Shown: piece by piece, positions 14,408-22,283 of the stretch
Position numbering within the stretch: the stretch's first letter is position 1
How the letters are laid out: the number at the start of each line of letters is the position of its first letter
Source of the DNA: an uncultured Bacilli bacterium
Lineage (GTDB): Bacteria > Bacillota_I > Bacilli_A > RF39 > UBA660
Assembly: GCA_910586425.1 (NCBI GenBank)
Contig: CAJUHL010000018.1
Location: forward strand, 1-33,322
Reading direction: 5' to 3'
DNA length: 33,322 bases
Made by a program: the position numbers and the translations under genes
The notes under the pieces: generated by a model
Told to the model about the DNA's origin: nothing
What the model saw: the letters and a program-made list of their open reading frames with translations, nothing else
The model's database searches: none

Positions 14408-14510
14408 CATTAGACAAAGGGAAATCATAATATAGTTTGTGAGTAGGAAATATACATATTTGCTATTTGTAAACGGGGGGGGGGGGAAACCCTCTTTTTT
14501 TTTTGTCTAA
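14408..14510 (+). ncRNA. Candidate structured leader/small RNA, copy 2 (poly-G motif)
   Basis: Same layout as the copy at 2946-3040. P1 is TAGACAAA (14411-14418) with TTTGTCTA (14502-14509), the core GAAATCATAATATAGTTTG (14421-14439) is identical, and a longer P2 hairpin spans 14435-14474 (GTTT with AAAC, TAG with CTA, AAATA with TATTT). Twelve G (14475-14486), AAA, CCCTC and ten T follow. Both stems differ in sequence from copy 1 yet still pair, which argues for a conserved RNA fold rather than a DNA repeat. The 3' arm of P1 touches the ribosome binding site AAAGGGAG of the downstream gene, so the fold could affect its translation as well as termination. Confidence 0.62.
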
Positions 14511-14524
14511 AGGGAGTGTTGACA

Positions 14525-15055
14525 ATGGATTTAAGAAAACAAATGTGTGAAGAGCTAGCTTCTTTCTCTAAAACCTTAACATTATTCGAGCAAGCAAGAT
14601 ATCTTTATCTTCGAACTTGTCAATTATTTCAGTATGATTTTAGATATTTATATGGTAGTTCTGAAACAAAGGATCAAATTTATAATGCGATGATTGACTT
14701 GCATCAAATAGAAGATTTTCGTATTATTTGTTCTACGTGGTGTGATCTTTATCAGCAATTACTTGGAATGATTGGCATCAAGAGTAATATACTTTCGGCT
14801 GGAAAGCACAGGTCTCTCATATTTCAGGTAGATGAATTTGAATTAGAGGCAGATGCGACCTGTGGAGCAGATATGACACGTGTTAAAATGGGTCATAAAA
14901 CAAGAAAGTATATCACTAGGAATGAATGCCCATCTTTTCATTCGTTATTGGTAGATACAGATACAAAACTTGGATATTTGAAAAAAGTATATATGAATGA
15001 ATGTGTAGAACTTCTTGCAAGAGATTTAAGAATCCAATTTAAGGATCAAAAATAA
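14525..15055 (+). CDS. Transglutaminase-like (papain-fold) protein, probably truncated by a frameshift
   Basis: A 176-residue product whose centre looks like a transglutaminase-like thiol domain. It has 'FRIICSTWCDLYQQLLGMIG' (candidate catalytic Cys in the helix), 'AGKHRSLIFQV' (His) and 'ELEADATCGADMTRVKMG' (Asp), the order Cys-His-Asp of the superfamily. Substrate unknown; it is not the spore transglutaminase Tgl. ATG 14525 follows AAAGGGAG (14509-14516); GTG 14516 lies inside that site. The reading frame ends in CAAAAATAA at 15047-15055. One extra A would join it to the next frame, which reads as coherent protein through 15429, so this may be the N-terminal part of a single gene of about 300 codons. 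Confidence 0.58.
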   Translation: MDLRKQMCEELASFSKTLTLFEQARYLYLRTCQLFQYDFRYLYGSSETKDQIYNAMIDLHQIEDFRIICSTWCDLYQQLLGMIGIKSNILSAGKHRSLIFQVDEFELEADATCGADMTRVKMGHKTRKYITRNECPSFHSLLVDTDTKLGYLKKVYMNECVELLARDLRIQFKDQK

Positions 15056-15129
15056 GTTCTTATGAAAATGAAAAATTTAATTATGATACATTTTTATATA
15101 AATTTAATTGGATAAAAGATTTAATAAAT

Positions 15130-15429
15130 ATGAGTACTAAAATTAGTGGATACTATGATAGTAATTATTATATGGGTTATTTATTATCAAAGTTTCTAAC
15201 TAGATGGGAATGGGAAAAAATCCTATATGCTCCATGTTATCAAATAGAAGGTGAAACATGGGATATCATGAGTTTAATTAAGGTGGAGCAAGAAGAAAAG
15301 CTATTATATTTTTATCTACATGATATTGATGGAAAATTTAAGATTACACAATTACATGATGAACAAAGAAAATATTATGTAAAAAACTATTTAGGAACTA
15401 ATAAACATCTGTTTGTAGATGACAATTAA
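15130..15429 (+). CDS. Unrecognised protein, likely the C-terminal part of the preceding gene
   Basis: The open frame runs from 15043 to 15429; the first ATG is 15130 (99 codons). No ribosome binding site precedes that ATG. The translated region between the upstream stop and this ATG reads like real protein ('SSYENEKFNYDTFLYKFN', 'WIKDLIN'). The remainder contains 'GYYDSNYYMGYLLSKFLTRWEW' (in parts), 'LYFYLHDIDGKFKITQLHDEQRKYY'. I do not recognise the family. The simplest reading is that a one-base deletion in the A run at 15048-15052 split it from the transglutaminase-like gene. Sequencing error, programmed frameshift or a separate poorly translated gene are alternatives. Confidence 0.4.
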   Translation: MSTKISGYYDSNYYMGYLLSKFLTRWEWEKILYAPCYQIEGETWDIMSLIKVEQEEKLLYFYLHDIDGKFKITQLHDEQRKYYVKNYLGTNKHLFVDDN

Positions 15430-15578
15430 GAATTAACTATTTTATGAGAAATGAAGAAGTAAAAATTAGTTTCATAAAGTGCAATTTGAATGAATAAAAA
15501 ACATCCAGAAAAAGGGTGTTATCTAATTTGAAATTAATGTAAGATACAAAATATAGAAATGAAAAAGGTGTAAAATTG

Positions 15579-15755
15579 ATGGAGCTTGCTGAAATATTAG
15601 ATGTATCAGCTAATCATCTAAAACGTATTGAGTCGGCTAATGATAGAAATAATATATCACTTATGACTTTATATAAGATTTCTATAACACTAGGTGTTAG
15701 GATAGATAAATTTTTGAAGAATAAGATTGGTATTAGTTTAGATTTTGCATTTTAA
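15579..15755 (+). CDS. Tiny XRE-type helix-turn-helix protein, N-terminally short
   Basis: A 58-codon ORF. 'MELAEILDVSANHLKRIES' matches helices 2 and 3 of Cro/C1-type domains, and 'ISLMTLYKISITLGVRIDKFL' matches helices 4 and 5. Helix 1 is missing; the same frame upstream reads RNEKGVKL, which looks like the end of helix 1, but a stop at 15540-15542 and lack of a start prevent extension. AAGGTG (15565-15570) lies 8 nt before ATG 15579, so translation is possible. It may be a decayed repressor gene or a minimal DNA-binding protein. The flanking 15430-15578 and 15756-15889 are AT-rich and hold no other gene I can support. Confidence 0.5.
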   Translation: MELAEILDVSANHLKRIESANDRNNISLMTLYKISITLGVRIDKFLKNKIGISLDFAF

Positions 15756-15889
15756 TGTTATTATTTAATATGGTGAAATAGTAATTAGGTAGCAAAATTC
15801 GAAAATTTTATATTTATACTTTAAATTATTTTAAACAAAATTGTGAAAAAAGAAACCAAATGAAAAGATATACAATAAGTAAGCATAGT

Positions 15890-15918
15890 AGAAATACTTT
15901 TGATATTTCTTTTTTTTT
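15890..15918 (+). terminator. Intrinsic terminator upstream of parE
   Basis: AGAAATA (15890-15896) pairs with TATTTCT (15904-15910), then eight T. The loop and 3' arm contain the parE -35 box. Confidence 0.75.
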
Positions 15919-15928
15919 CTGATATAAT
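15900..15928 (+). promoter_or_regulatory. Promoter of parE
   Basis: TTGATA (15900-15905), 17 nt, TATAAT (15923-15928) with extended TG (TGATATAAT). It overlaps the preceding terminator. The predicted start lies about 10 nt before the GTG. Confidence 0.8.
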
Positions 15929-15944
15929 GTACAAGGTGATAAAA

Positions 15945-17858
15945 GTGGCAAAATATGATGAAAGCTCAATAAAGATATTAGAGGGCCTTGAAGCAGTACG
16001 AAAAAGACCAGGTATGTATATTGGCTCAACAGATAAAAGAGGTCTTCACCATTTGGTATGGGAAATTGTTGACAATGGTGTAGACGAAGTCATCAATGGT
16101 TTTGGTAAAAAAATAAAAATTATAATGTATAAAGATCATAGTATCAGTGTAGAAGATGAAGGACGTGGTGTTCCTGTTGGACAACACACAAGTGGAATGA
16201 GTACACCAGAAGTTGTCTATACTGTTTTACACGCTGGTGGAAAATTTGAATCTGGTGGATATAAAGTATCAGGAGGACTCCATGGAGTAGGTGCATCTGT
16301 TGTCAATGCATTAAGTAAATGGATGGAAGTCAATATCAAAAAAGACGGATATGAATATTATATTCGCTTTGAAAATGGTGGAAAAACGGTGGTTCCTTTA
16401 AAAAAGCTAGAAAAAACAAGTAAAACAGGAACCAAAGTAAGATTTTTACCAGATGATGAAATTTTTTCAACAACTAACTTTTCTTTTTCAACCATTTGTG
16501 AAAGAATGCAAGAATGTGCTTTTCTGTTAAAAGGATTAACAATAGAAGTTGAAAATCAAGAAGATGGAAGAAAAGAAGTGTTCCACTATGAAAATGGTTT
16601 GGAAGCATTTGTCGATTATTTAAATGAAGATAAGACACCACTTCATAAAGCGGTTCATTTTGAAGGCATGAAAGAAAAAATCAATGTAGAAGTTTCTTTC
16701 CAATATACTGATACCTATTCAGAAAGTATCATATCATTTGTAAATAATGTTAAAACCAATGATGGAGGAACACATGAAGTGGGATTCAAAACGGCTTTAA
16801 CTCGCGTCTTTAATGATTATGCACGTGCGAATGGATATTTAAAAAGTAAGGATAAAAACTTGGAAGGACCAGACACCAGAGAAGGATTAACTGCTATTAT
16901 AAGCTTGCAAATTCCAGAAAATTTGCTTCAATTTGAAGGACAAACCAAAGGCAAATTAGGAACGCCAGTTGCCAGAAACGCAGTAGAAAGTATTGTTTCT
17001 GAAAAACTACAATTTTTTCTAGAAGAAAATAAAGAAATTGCCACAAATATTCTAAATAAAATGGTCAAAAGTAAAATGGTAAGAGAAGCAGCCAGAAAAG
17101 CAAGAGACGAAGCTAGAAATGGAAAAGATAAAAATAAAAAAGAGTATGCGATTAGTGGAAAATTAGCGCCTGCCCAAAGTAAAAACCCTAAAATAAATGA
17201 ACTATTTTTAGTCGAAGGGGATTCTGCTGGAGGTTCTGCTAAATTGGGAAGGGACCGCAAATTTCAGGCCATTTTGCCACTGCGTGGGAAAGTATTAAAT
17301 ACTGAAAAAACCAGAATGGAAGAAATTCTAAAAAATGAAGAAATCAATACATTAATTCATACCATAGGGGCTGGTGTAGGAAGCGATTTTACCGTAGAAG
17401 ATTCCAACTATGATAAAATTATTATTATGACAGATGCTGATGTGGATGGTTCCCATATTCAAATTTTATTACTCACTTTTTTCTATCGCTATATGAAACC
17501 ATTAATTGAACAAGGACATTTATATATTGCAATGCCACCTTTATATCGAATTTCCTGTGGAAAAGAAGCTGAATATGCCTATACAGAAGAAGAAAGAACC
17601 ATTATTTTGCAAAAATTCAAAGGCAAACAAACCACTACACAAAGATATAAAGGACTTGGAGAAATGAATGCAGAGCAATTAAAAGAAACTACGATGAATG
17701 TAGAAACAAGGAGTTTAATCAAAGTAAATATTGTAGATGCTGCTTTGGCTGAAAAACGTGTAAGTGTATTGATGGGTGATAAAGTAGAACCAAGAAAAGA
17801 ATGGATTGAACAAAATGTACAATTCTCATTAGAAGACCATTTTACCAGTGAAAGATAG
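15945..17858 (+). CDS. parE: DNA topoisomerase IV subunit B
   Basis: ParE is the ATPase subunit of topoisomerase IV, which decatenates daughter chromosomes. The 637-residue product has the GHKL ATPase domain ('KILEGLEAVRKRPGMYIGS', 'VDNGVDEVINGFG', 'EDEGRGVPVG', 'SGGLHGVGASVVNALS'), the transducer domain, and the TOPRIM domain ('LFLVEGDSAGGSAKLGRDRK', 'PLRGKVLNTEK', 'MTDADVDGSHIQ'). 'GRDRKFQAILPLRGKVLNTEK' and 'HTIGAGVGSDF' favour ParE over GyrB, and a parC-type gene follows. The start is GTG 15945 with AAGGTG at 15933-15938, giving MAKYDESSI, as in other ParE proteins. A strong terminator ends the gene. Confidence 0.95.
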   Translation: MAKYDESSIKILEGLEAVRKRPGMYIGSTDKRGLHHLVWEIVDNGVDEVINGFGKKIKIIMYKDHSISVEDEGRGVPVGQHTSGMSTPEVVYTVLHAGGKFESGGYKVSGGLHGVGASVVNALSKWMEVNIKKDGYEYYIRFENGGKTVVPLKKLEKTSKTGTKVRFLPDDEIFSTTNFSFSTICERMQECAFLLKGLTIEVENQEDGRKEVFHYENGLEAFVDYLNEDKTPLHKAVHFEGMKEKINVEVSFQYTDTYSESIISFVNNVKTNDGGTHEVGFKTALTRVFNDYARANGYLKSKDKNLEGPDTREGLTAIISLQIPENLLQFEGQTKGKLGTPVARNAVESIVSEKLQFFLEENKEIATNILNKMVKSKMVREAARKARDEARNGKDKNKKEYAISGKLAPAQSKNPKINELFLVEGDSAGGSAKLGRDRKFQAILPLRGKVLNTEKTRMEEILKNEEINTLIHTIGAGVGSDFTVEDSNYDKIIIMTDADVDGSHIQILLLTFFYRYMKPLIEQGHLYIAMPPLYRISCGKEAEYAYTEEERTIILQKFKGKQTTTQRYKGLGEMNAEQLKETTMNVETRSLIKVNIVDAALAEKRVSVLMGDKVEPRKEWIEQNVQFSLEDHFTSER

Positions 17859-17867
17859 CAAAATGAT

Positions 17868-17899
17868 AAAATACCAAACGAAACATTTGGTATTTTTTT
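17868..17899 (+). terminator. Intrinsic terminator of parE
   Basis: AAATACCAAA (17868-17877) pairs with TTTGGTATTT (17886-17895), a perfect 10-bp stem, then TTTT. Confidence 0.9.
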
Positions 17900-17967
17900 G
17901 ACAAAAATCGACAATTTTTTCATAACCAATATCATATAATGAACCATGTGCGAAAAGGAGGCTAATT

Positions 17968-18570
17968 ATGCAAACAGAAAATAAAAATCGAAATCAGGAA
18001 TTTTTAGAAAAATATGATGATATATTAAGTCAAATCATGTTGGATAGACTAGATGGGCAAACCATTTTATACATCGTCAAAGGAATTATGATATCTGGTC
18101 AAAAATTAGAGGATTGTTTTGGCTATCCATCATTATATGCTTATTTAAAACAAAAAAAACAAATTCAAAAAATAGAATACATAAAACAACATAAAGAGAT
18201 ACTTGAAATGGATCTTATGAATAGAATAGGGGGTCAAAGTATCCTTTATATATTAAAAGAAATATTAGTATCTAAAAATCCATTAACAAAGTGTCCAGAA
18301 TTTCAGGCACTCAATGAATATGTAGAAATAAAAGAAGAAATACAAAGAAAACAATGGAAATTAGAAAATCCAAAACCAAAGGAAGAAAAATATGAAGCAA
18401 AAAAACGACAAGAAGAATTGGCTGTCTTGCATATACTATCCTGTGTAGTCAATATTGTAAGCAAAAGTCAGGATACCTATCAAGTAAATGCAATTAAATC
18501 ACTATATCCATACGTTGAAAAAACAGAAATAGGCGAAGGCTATCAAAAACAAATGATATCGATTGCGTAA
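17968..18570 (+). CDS. Unrecognised protein with an internal tandem duplication
   Basis: A 200-residue, probably cytoplasmic, Lys/Glu-rich helical protein with no family I recognise. Residues 16-62 and 75-121 are a duplication with an offset of 59: 'LDRLDGQTILYIVKGIMIS' matches 'MNRIGGQSILYILKEILVS', and 'CFGYPSLYAYLK' matches 'CPEFQALNEYVE', each with one Cys at the same place. A charged coiled region (about 122-150) follows, then 'LAVLHILSCVVNIVSKS', which may be a third degenerate copy. AGGAGG at 17956-17961 precedes ATG 17968. A TATAAT at 17935-17940 is the likely -10 but no good -35 is at proper spacing. It separates parE from parC, which are normally adjacent. Confidence 0.7.
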   Translation: MQTENKNRNQEFLEKYDDILSQIMLDRLDGQTILYIVKGIMISGQKLEDCFGYPSLYAYLKQKKQIQKIEYIKQHKEILEMDLMNRIGGQSILYILKEILVSKNPLTKCPEFQALNEYVEIKEEIQRKQWKLENPKPKEEKYEAKKRQEELAVLHILSCVVNIVSKSQDTYQVNAIKSLYPYVEKTEIGEGYQKQMISIA

Positions 18571-18599
18571 TCCTAAAAACATTATTTTCAAAGCAATCT

Positions 18600-18628
18600 T
18601 TGCACTTTCTTTTTTTTTTTGCTATAAT
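18600..18628 (+). promoter_or_regulatory. Promoter of parC
   Basis: TTGCAC (18600-18605), 17 nt (including a T10 run), TATAAT (18623-18628) with extended TG. The sequence TATAATGaACAAGGTGATA here closely copies TATAATGtACAAGGTGATA before parE. Confidence 0.8.
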
Positions 18629-18643
18629 GAACAAGGTGATAGT

Positions 18644-21148
18644 ATGCAAGAAGTACTAAAAAAAATATATGATTATTCTTTAGAAGAAATTATGGAAAAA
18701 AGGTTTGGCAGTTATGCCAAAAGTATTATTCAAGATCGTGCTTTACCAGATGTTAGAGATGGATTAAAACCTGTACAAAGAAGAATCTTATATTCCATGT
18801 ATAAAGAAAAACATACTTATGATAAACCAACGGTGAAATCAGCACGTTGTGTTGGAGATATCATGGGTAAATTTCATCCCCATGGAGATTCTAGTATTTA
18901 CGAAGCTATGGTTCGTATGAGTCAATGGTGGAAACAAAATACCATCTATATTGATATGCAAGGAAATAATGGTTCCATGGATGGAGATGGGGCAGCTGCC
19001 ATGCGTTATACGGAAGCACGACTTTCTAAAGTCAGCAATGAACTATTAAAAGATATTGATAAAGACACGGTAAATATGGCTTGGAATTTTGATGATACCT
19101 TACTGGAACCAACTGTTCTACCTGCTAAATTTCCCAATTTACTTGTCAATGGTGCCAACGGAATTAGCGCTGGATATGCAACCAATATTCCACCCCATAA
19201 TTTAGGAGAAATAATTGATGCAACCATCAAACGAATCGATAGTCCCAATTGTAGACTAGAAACCATTTTGGAAATTGTGAAAGGTCCAGATTTTCCAACT
19301 GGAGGAATCGTCGAAGGAAAAAATGGAATTCTAGATGCCTTTACAACAGGTCGTGGCAAGATAGTTGTTCGTTCTAAAGTGGAGTTTTTAAAAGAAAAAG
19401 GAAAAGAACAAATTCTCATTACAGAAATTCCTTTTGATGTCAATAAGGCATTATTGTGTAAAAAAATGGATGAGATTCGGATTGATAAAAAAGTCGATGG
19501 AATTGCTGAAGTAAGAGACGAATCTGACGGAGAATGTCCAGTTCGAATTGTCATTGATTTGAAAAAAGATGCCGACAAAGAACTCGTACTTAATTATTTG
19601 TTCAAAAATACGGATTTACAAATTTCTTATAATTATAATATGGTTGCAATCGTGAATGAACGACCAATGACATTGGGTATATTACCCATCCTAGATGCTT
19701 ATATCGCACACCAGAAAGATGTGATTACAAGAAGAACAAAATTCGATTTGGATCACGCCTTAAAAAGAATGCATATTGTAGAAGGACTCATTCGTTGCCT
19801 TTCCATATTAGATGAAGTCATTAAAACGATTCGTGCAAGTAAAAATAAAGTAGATGCGAGAGAAAATTTAGTAAACCAATTTACTTTTTCAGAGGAACAG
19901 GCAACTGCTATTTTGGATTTACAATTGTATCGTTTAACCAATTTAGATGTGACAGCTTTAGAAGAAGAACACAAAAATCTTTTATTGATTATTCAAGGAT
20001 TGGAATCCATTTTAGCTTCCGAAGAAAAATTAAAAACGGTTATGAAAGAAGAATTACGCAAAGTTAGAAATGAATATGGAATTTCGAGAAAAACAGAAAT
20101 TCGAGATGAAATTACAGAAATCAAAATCGATACAACTAAAATGATTAGTAAAGAAGATTGCATTGTAGTAGTGACACATGAAGGTTATGTCAAACGTGTT
20201 TCTTTAAGAAGCTATGATGAGAGTATTGAAACATTAGTCAAAGAAGGAGACTATGTTACTTTAAAAGCCAAAATGTCAACTACAGATACCGTATTACTAT
20301 TTACCAATCTTGGAAATTATCTATATGTTCCAGTCCATGAATTACCCGATTTAAAATGGAAAGAACTTGGCAAACACATTAGTAATTTGGTTGCCATTTC
20401 ATCAGAGGAAATCATTGTCACAAGTATTCCAGTATATCAATTTGAAACAGAAGAAATAATTACAATATTTACCAAAGAAGGAATGGTCAAACGAACACTT
20501 CTTCCTGAATTTAAGGTTCAAAGATACTCAAAACCACTCACAGCAATTAAATTAAAAGAAAATGACCAAGTAGTTACAGTCACCAAAGAAATGAAAGAAA
20601 ATATTTTCGTTACCACTAAAAATGGATATGGGTTGTGGTATGAAACGAGTGAAGTACCAGTGACAGGTGTGAAATCAAGTGGTGTCAAAGCAATCGGACT
20701 TAAAAATGATACTGTTGTATCTGGACATCTATTTGATTCTGACATGGAATATGTAACCATTATTACAGAAAAAGGAACCGGAAAGCGTATCAAATTAACA
20801 GAATTTGAGAAAACTTCAAGGGCACGTAAAGGACTTCAAATGATTAGAGAGGTCAAAACCAATCCATATCGTATTTTGAATAGTTTTATTCTCGGCTATA
20901 AAGAATCGATTGTGCTAAAAACAAAAGATGAATTTGTAGTAATCAAATTAACAGAACTTCCAATTGGAGATAGATATGCAACAGGTAGTATCATAACCAA
21001 ACAAGAAATGGTAGCTGCTTATCCAAAGGTCAAAGTAATGAGTCAAGAATCAATGGAAACAGTGATTGAAAAAGAAAATATTTCTTTAGAAACAATAGAC
21101 GATAAAATTATGACCATTGATGATTTTCTAAATGATACCAGGAAATAA
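18644..21148 (+). CDS. parC: DNA topoisomerase IV subunit A
   Basis: ParC is the DNA-cleaving subunit of topoisomerase IV. The 834-residue product starts 'YSLEEIMEKRFGSYAKSIIQDRALPDVRDGLKPVQRRILY' (in parts), has the quinolone-resistance region 'GKFHPHGDSSIYEAMVRMSQWWK', and the catalytic Tyr in 'AAMRYTEARLSK'. The coiled-coil gate and a C-terminal beta-pinwheel follow, with repeated blade motifs such as 'VTHEGYVKRVSL', 'FTKEGMVKRTLLPEF', 'TKNGYGLWYETSEVPVTG' and 'ITEKGTGKRIKLTEF'. No GyrA-box (QRRGGKG) was seen, which supports ParC over GyrA. ATG 18644 has AAGGTG at 18633-18638; the frame extends back to 18563 but that part precedes the promoter. Confidence 0.94.
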   Translation: MQEVLKKIYDYSLEEIMEKRFGSYAKSIIQDRALPDVRDGLKPVQRRILYSMYKEKHTYDKPTVKSARCVGDIMGKFHPHGDSSIYEAMVRMSQWWKQNTIYIDMQGNNGSMDGDGAAAMRYTEARLSKVSNELLKDIDKDTVNMAWNFDDTLLEPTVLPAKFPNLLVNGANGISAGYATNIPPHNLGEIIDATIKRIDSPNCRLETILEIVKGPDFPTGGIVEGKNGILDAFTTGRGKIVVRSKVEFLKEKGKEQILITEIPFDVNKALLCKKMDEIRIDKKVDGIAEVRDESDGECPVRIVIDLKKDADKELVLNYLFKNTDLQISYNYNMVAIVNERPMTLGILPILDAYIAHQKDVITRRTKFDLDHALKRMHIVEGLIRCLSILDEVIKTIRASKNKVDARENLVNQFTFSEEQATAILDLQLYRLTNLDVTALEEEHKNLLLIIQGLESILASEEKLKTVMKEELRKVRNEYGISRKTEIRDEITEIKIDTTKMISKEDCIVVVTHEGYVKRVSLRSYDESIETLVKEGDYVTLKAKMSTTDTVLLFTNLGNYLYVPVHELPDLKWKELGKHISNLVAISSEEIIVTSIPVYQFETEEIITIFTKEGMVKRTLLPEFKVQRYSKPLTAIKLKENDQVVTVTKEMKENIFVTTKNGYGLWYETSEVPVTGVKSSGVKAIGLKNDTVVSGHLFDSDMEYVTIITEKGTGKRIKLTEFEKTSRARKGLQMIREVKTNPYRILNSFILGYKESIVLKTKDEFVVIKLTELPIGDRYATGSIITKQEMVAAYPKVKVMSQESMETVIEKENISLETIDDKIMTIDDFLNDTRK

Positions 21149-21171
21149 TTGACAAGAAGTATCAATATTAG

Positions 21172-21200
21172 TTGTCACAATACATATTATTTAGTAAAAT
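21172..21200 (+). promoter_or_regulatory. Promoter of the YneF-like gene
   Basis: TTGTCA (21172-21177), 17 nt, TAAAAT (21195-21200). Confidence 0.7.
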
Positions 21201-21221
21201 AGAAATAGAGAGGAAGATTAT

Positions 21222-21440
21222 ATGGAATTATTTTTAGATATATTAAAGGTAGTTGCTGGCTTTATTGCAGGTGCGGTTGTAGGCTTCTTTATAGCTCGCA
21301 ATTATATGAAAAAGTACATGAAGAAAAATCCGCCTATCAATGAACAAATGATTAAAGCTATGATGACCCAGATGGGTAGAACACCTAGTCAAAAACAAGT
21401 CAATCAAATGATGAAATCAATGAACAAATACATGGATTAA
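21222..21440 (+). CDS. YneF-like UPF0154 small membrane protein
   Basis: A 72-residue protein with one N-terminal TM helix ('[20 protein letters not shown]') and the conserved '[36 protein letters not shown]' cytoplasmic tail (in parts), nearly diagnostic of the UPF0154/YneF family. Function unknown; it is widespread in Firmicutes and Mollicutes. It has its own promoter, an AGAGAGGAAG ribosome binding region, and shares a terminator with the convergent sigK gene. Confidence 0.9.
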   Translation: MELFLDILKVVAGFIAGAVVGFFIARNYMKKYMKKNPPINEQMIKAMMTQMGRTPSQKQVNQMMKSMNKYMD

Positions 21441-21447
21441 ATTAAAG

Positions 21448-21478
21448 AATCATACCAATTAAAAGGTATGATTTTTAT
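21448..21478. terminator. Terminator between yneF-like gene and sigK
   Basis: AATCATACC (21448-21456) pairs with GGTATGATT (21465-21473), followed by TTTATTTTT on the plus strand. It overlaps the last codons of sigK; the minus-strand T-tract is weaker. Confidence 0.8.
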
Positions 21479-22160
21479 TTTTGATGAATTCTCGCAACAT
21501 TTTGGTAAGAGCTCTTTTTTCAATACGTGACACATAGCTTCTTGAAATTCCCATTTCCTCTGCAATCTCTTTTTGGGTGACTTCCTTGGTATTATTTAAA
21601 CCATATCTCCTTGTAATAATCTCTTTTTCTCTATCATTTAATACATTAAAATAATCCTTTAATAAACTAATGTTATTTTGATTATGGATGTCTAATGCAA
21701 AATCAGGCTTTGGTGTTTTTAAAATATCCAAGAAAGATATTTCATTCCCATCTTTATCAAAACCCACAGGTTCATTTAAACTGATGTTTTTACTATTTTT
21801 TTTATCACTTCTAAAATACATCAAAATTTCATTTTCAATACATCTTGCACAATAAGTTGTAATCCGTGTCCCATGTTTATAAGAAAAACTATCGACCCCT
21901 TTAATTAAGCCAATGGTTCCAATACTGATTAAATCGTCGGCATCTTCTTTTCTATGTTCATATTTCTTTACAATATGTGCAACCAATCTCAAATTATGTT
22001 CAATCAATAAATTTCTAGCTTCTTTATCACCTGTTTGTGCAAGTTCTACATATTTTTCTTCCTCCTCTTTGGATAAAGGGTCTGGAAAAATTTGATTGGA
22101 ATAAGCTGCTGTAAAAATAGTTAAATCCTTAAATAAATAACGAATAAACCTTAAAAACAT
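21459..22160 (-). CDS. sigK: RNA polymerase sporulation sigma factor sigma-K (intact, with pro-sequence)
   Basis: Sigma-K drives late mother-cell transcription (coat, exosporium). The 233-residue product has regions 2 to 4: 'NLLIEHNLRLVAHIVKKYE', 'DADDLISIGTIGLIKGVDSF', 'RITTYCARCIENEILMYFRS', 'LNDREKEIITRRYGL', 'TQKEIAEEMGISRSYVSRIEKRAL'. 'FPDPLSKEEEEKYVELAQTGDKEARN' matches SigK better than SigE. The hydrophobic leader before it ('RYLFKDLTIFTAAYSNQIF') corresponds to the pro-sequence removed by SpoIVFB in Bacillus. The gene is uninterrupted: there is no skin-like insertion. ATG 22160 follows AGAGGA. Just upstream CTATATTAGTATAG (about 22175-22188) is a palindrome of unknown role. Confidence 0.9.
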   Translation of the reverse strand: MFLRFIRYLFKDLTIFTAAYSNQIFPDPLSKEEEEKYVELAQTGDKEARNLLIEHNLRLVAHIVKKYEHRKEDADDLISIGTIGLIKGVDSFSYKHGTRITTYCARCIENEILMYFRSDKKNSKNISLNEPVGFDKDGNEISFLDILKTPKPDFALDIHNQNNISLLKDYFNVLNDREKEIITRRYGLNNTKEVTQKEIAEEMGISRSYVSRIEKRALTKMLREFIKNKNHTF

Positions 22161-22283
22161 ATTACTCACATCCTCTATACTAATATAGATAATTGAATCT
22201 GGGATTATGTCAAATTCCAAAACTTTTCAAGAACTCACAATCACATAGGTAACCCATTTTTAATATAAAACGTTTAAATCCAC

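Noticed and set aside
5850..15055. Functional pair of GerQ with the transglutaminase-like protein, by analogy with Tgl cross-linking of GerQ
   Set aside because: The protein at 14525 does not look like Tgl, GerQ lacks the N-terminal Lys cluster, and the genes are 8 kb apart.
16928..17260. Antisense ORFs inside parE, parC, PBP, argS and ABC genes
   Set aside because: They are frame shadows of well-supported genes, without ribosome binding sites or recognisable domains.
17898..17940. TTGACA and TATAAT before the duplicated-repeat gene as one promoter
   Set aside because: They are 31 nt apart, far outside the normal range; the TTGACA overlaps the end of the parE terminator.
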